6,680 nucleotides of DNA from JBDTLH01 sp039934875 (GTDB lineage: Bacteria > Acidobacteriota > Terriglobia > Terriglobales > Acidobacteriaceae): assembly GCA_039934875.1 (NCBI GenBank), contig JBDTLH010000016.1, positions 1 to 6,680 of the forward strand. Reading direction: 5' to 3'. Positions 6,502-6,680 of this stretch are shown here, piece by piece. The notes beneath the pieces were generated by a model, which saw only the letters and a list, made by a program, of their open reading frames with translations, was not told the origin of the DNA and searched no databases. Numbering within the stretch: the first letter of the stretch is position 1; every line of letters starts with the position of its first letter. Made by a program: the position numbers and the translations under genes.

Positions 6502-6520
6502 GAGCGTCACCCAAAATGAC

Positions 6521-6547
6521 GAGGCGGAGCAGTTTTCGCCCCGCCTC
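6521..6547 (-). terminator. Intrinsic-type terminator upstream of the rfb operon
   Basis: On the minus strand a 10-bp stem (GAGGCGGGGC with GCTCCGCCTC, one G-U pair) closes a 7-nt loop (GAAAACT) and is followed by GTCATTTT. The U-run is short and slightly displaced, but the GC-rich stem is strong. It lies about 75 nt after the stop at 6623-6625, so it would end transcription of the upstream gene and separate it from rfbA. Confidence 0.65.
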
Positions 6548-6622
6548 TCGATTATTAGCCCACAGCCACTTGGGAAACACCGCTTCGCTCATAGCTATTG
6601 ATTGCCCCCTTAGAGCACAAAG

Positions 6623-6680
6623 CTATTCGGCTGCCAGTTCTTCCGCCTCGCCCTCGTTGCGCATCGCCTCGAGCTGGCGC
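6623..6680 (-). CDS. C-terminal end of an unidentified protein (N-terminus beyond window)
   Basis: From the right edge one minus-strand frame reads RQLEAMRNEGEAEELAAE and then TAG (6623-6625). The 18 residues are a charged, Glu- and Ala-rich stretch likely to be helical, with mostly G or C at third codon positions as in real genes here. The strong terminator hairpin about 75 nt downstream supports a true gene end. The fragment is too short to name a family. Confidence 0.45.
   Translation of the reverse strand, partial: RQLEAMRNEGEAEELAAE

Noticed and set aside
1..6680. Mobile element, CRISPR array or toxin-antitoxin system
   Set aside because: No transposase or integrase reading frame, regularly spaced repeats or paired small genes were found.

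Overview
The window holds the complete four-gene dTDP-L-rhamnose pathway and most of a large secreted beta-propeller protein, all read from the minus strand. The organism is most likely a Gram-negative soil-type bacterium, plausibly an Acidobacteriota. That guess rests on the style of the large BNR/Asp-box protein (an Arg-rich 'RRDAWFLRGRA' segment before the propeller, then 'W.SLGP...GRV' and 'VYAGT.GGGVWKS' strands), which I recall as common in that phylum. Moderately GC-rich DNA fits but does not prove it. No rRNA, tRNA, CRISPR array, transposase or integrase is visible.

Layout in transcription order (right to left). At the right edge is the last 18 codons of an unidentified gene (stop at 6623-6625), followed by a strong intrinsic-terminator hairpin (6521-6547). 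A leader of about 175 bp comes next. Then come rfbA (6345-5455), rfbC (5452-4907), rfbD (4910-3978) and rfbB (3981-2902). They are packed with a 2-bp gap or 4-nt stop/start overlaps, so they form one operon with translational coupling. Only rfbA starts with ATG; rfbC and rfbD start with GTG and rfbB with TTG. A 174-bp spacer (2728-2901) contains a near-consensus sigma70-type promoter, a triplet of GGATC repeats, a 16-bp perfect palindrome and a good ribosome binding site. These precede the BNR/Asp-box protein, which starts at 2727 and runs off the left edge after 909 codons without a stop.

How the genes work together. RfbA makes dTDP-glucose from glucose-1-phosphate and dTTP. RfbB dehydrates it to dTDP-4-keto-6-deoxyglucose, RfbC epimerises C3 and C5, and RfbD reduces C4 to give dTDP-L-rhamnose, the donor for rhamnosyltransferases acting on O-antigen, exopolysaccharide or other glycans. 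No glycosyltransferase or export gene lies in the window. The BNR protein has its own promoter signals and may be unrelated to rhamnose synthesis.

There is no clear evidence here for a wholly new biological system. The items most worth checking are the palindrome and long-range inverted repeat in the leader of the BNR gene, and the non-ATG coupled starts in the rfb operon, including a hairpin where the rfbD Shine-Dalgarno site should be.
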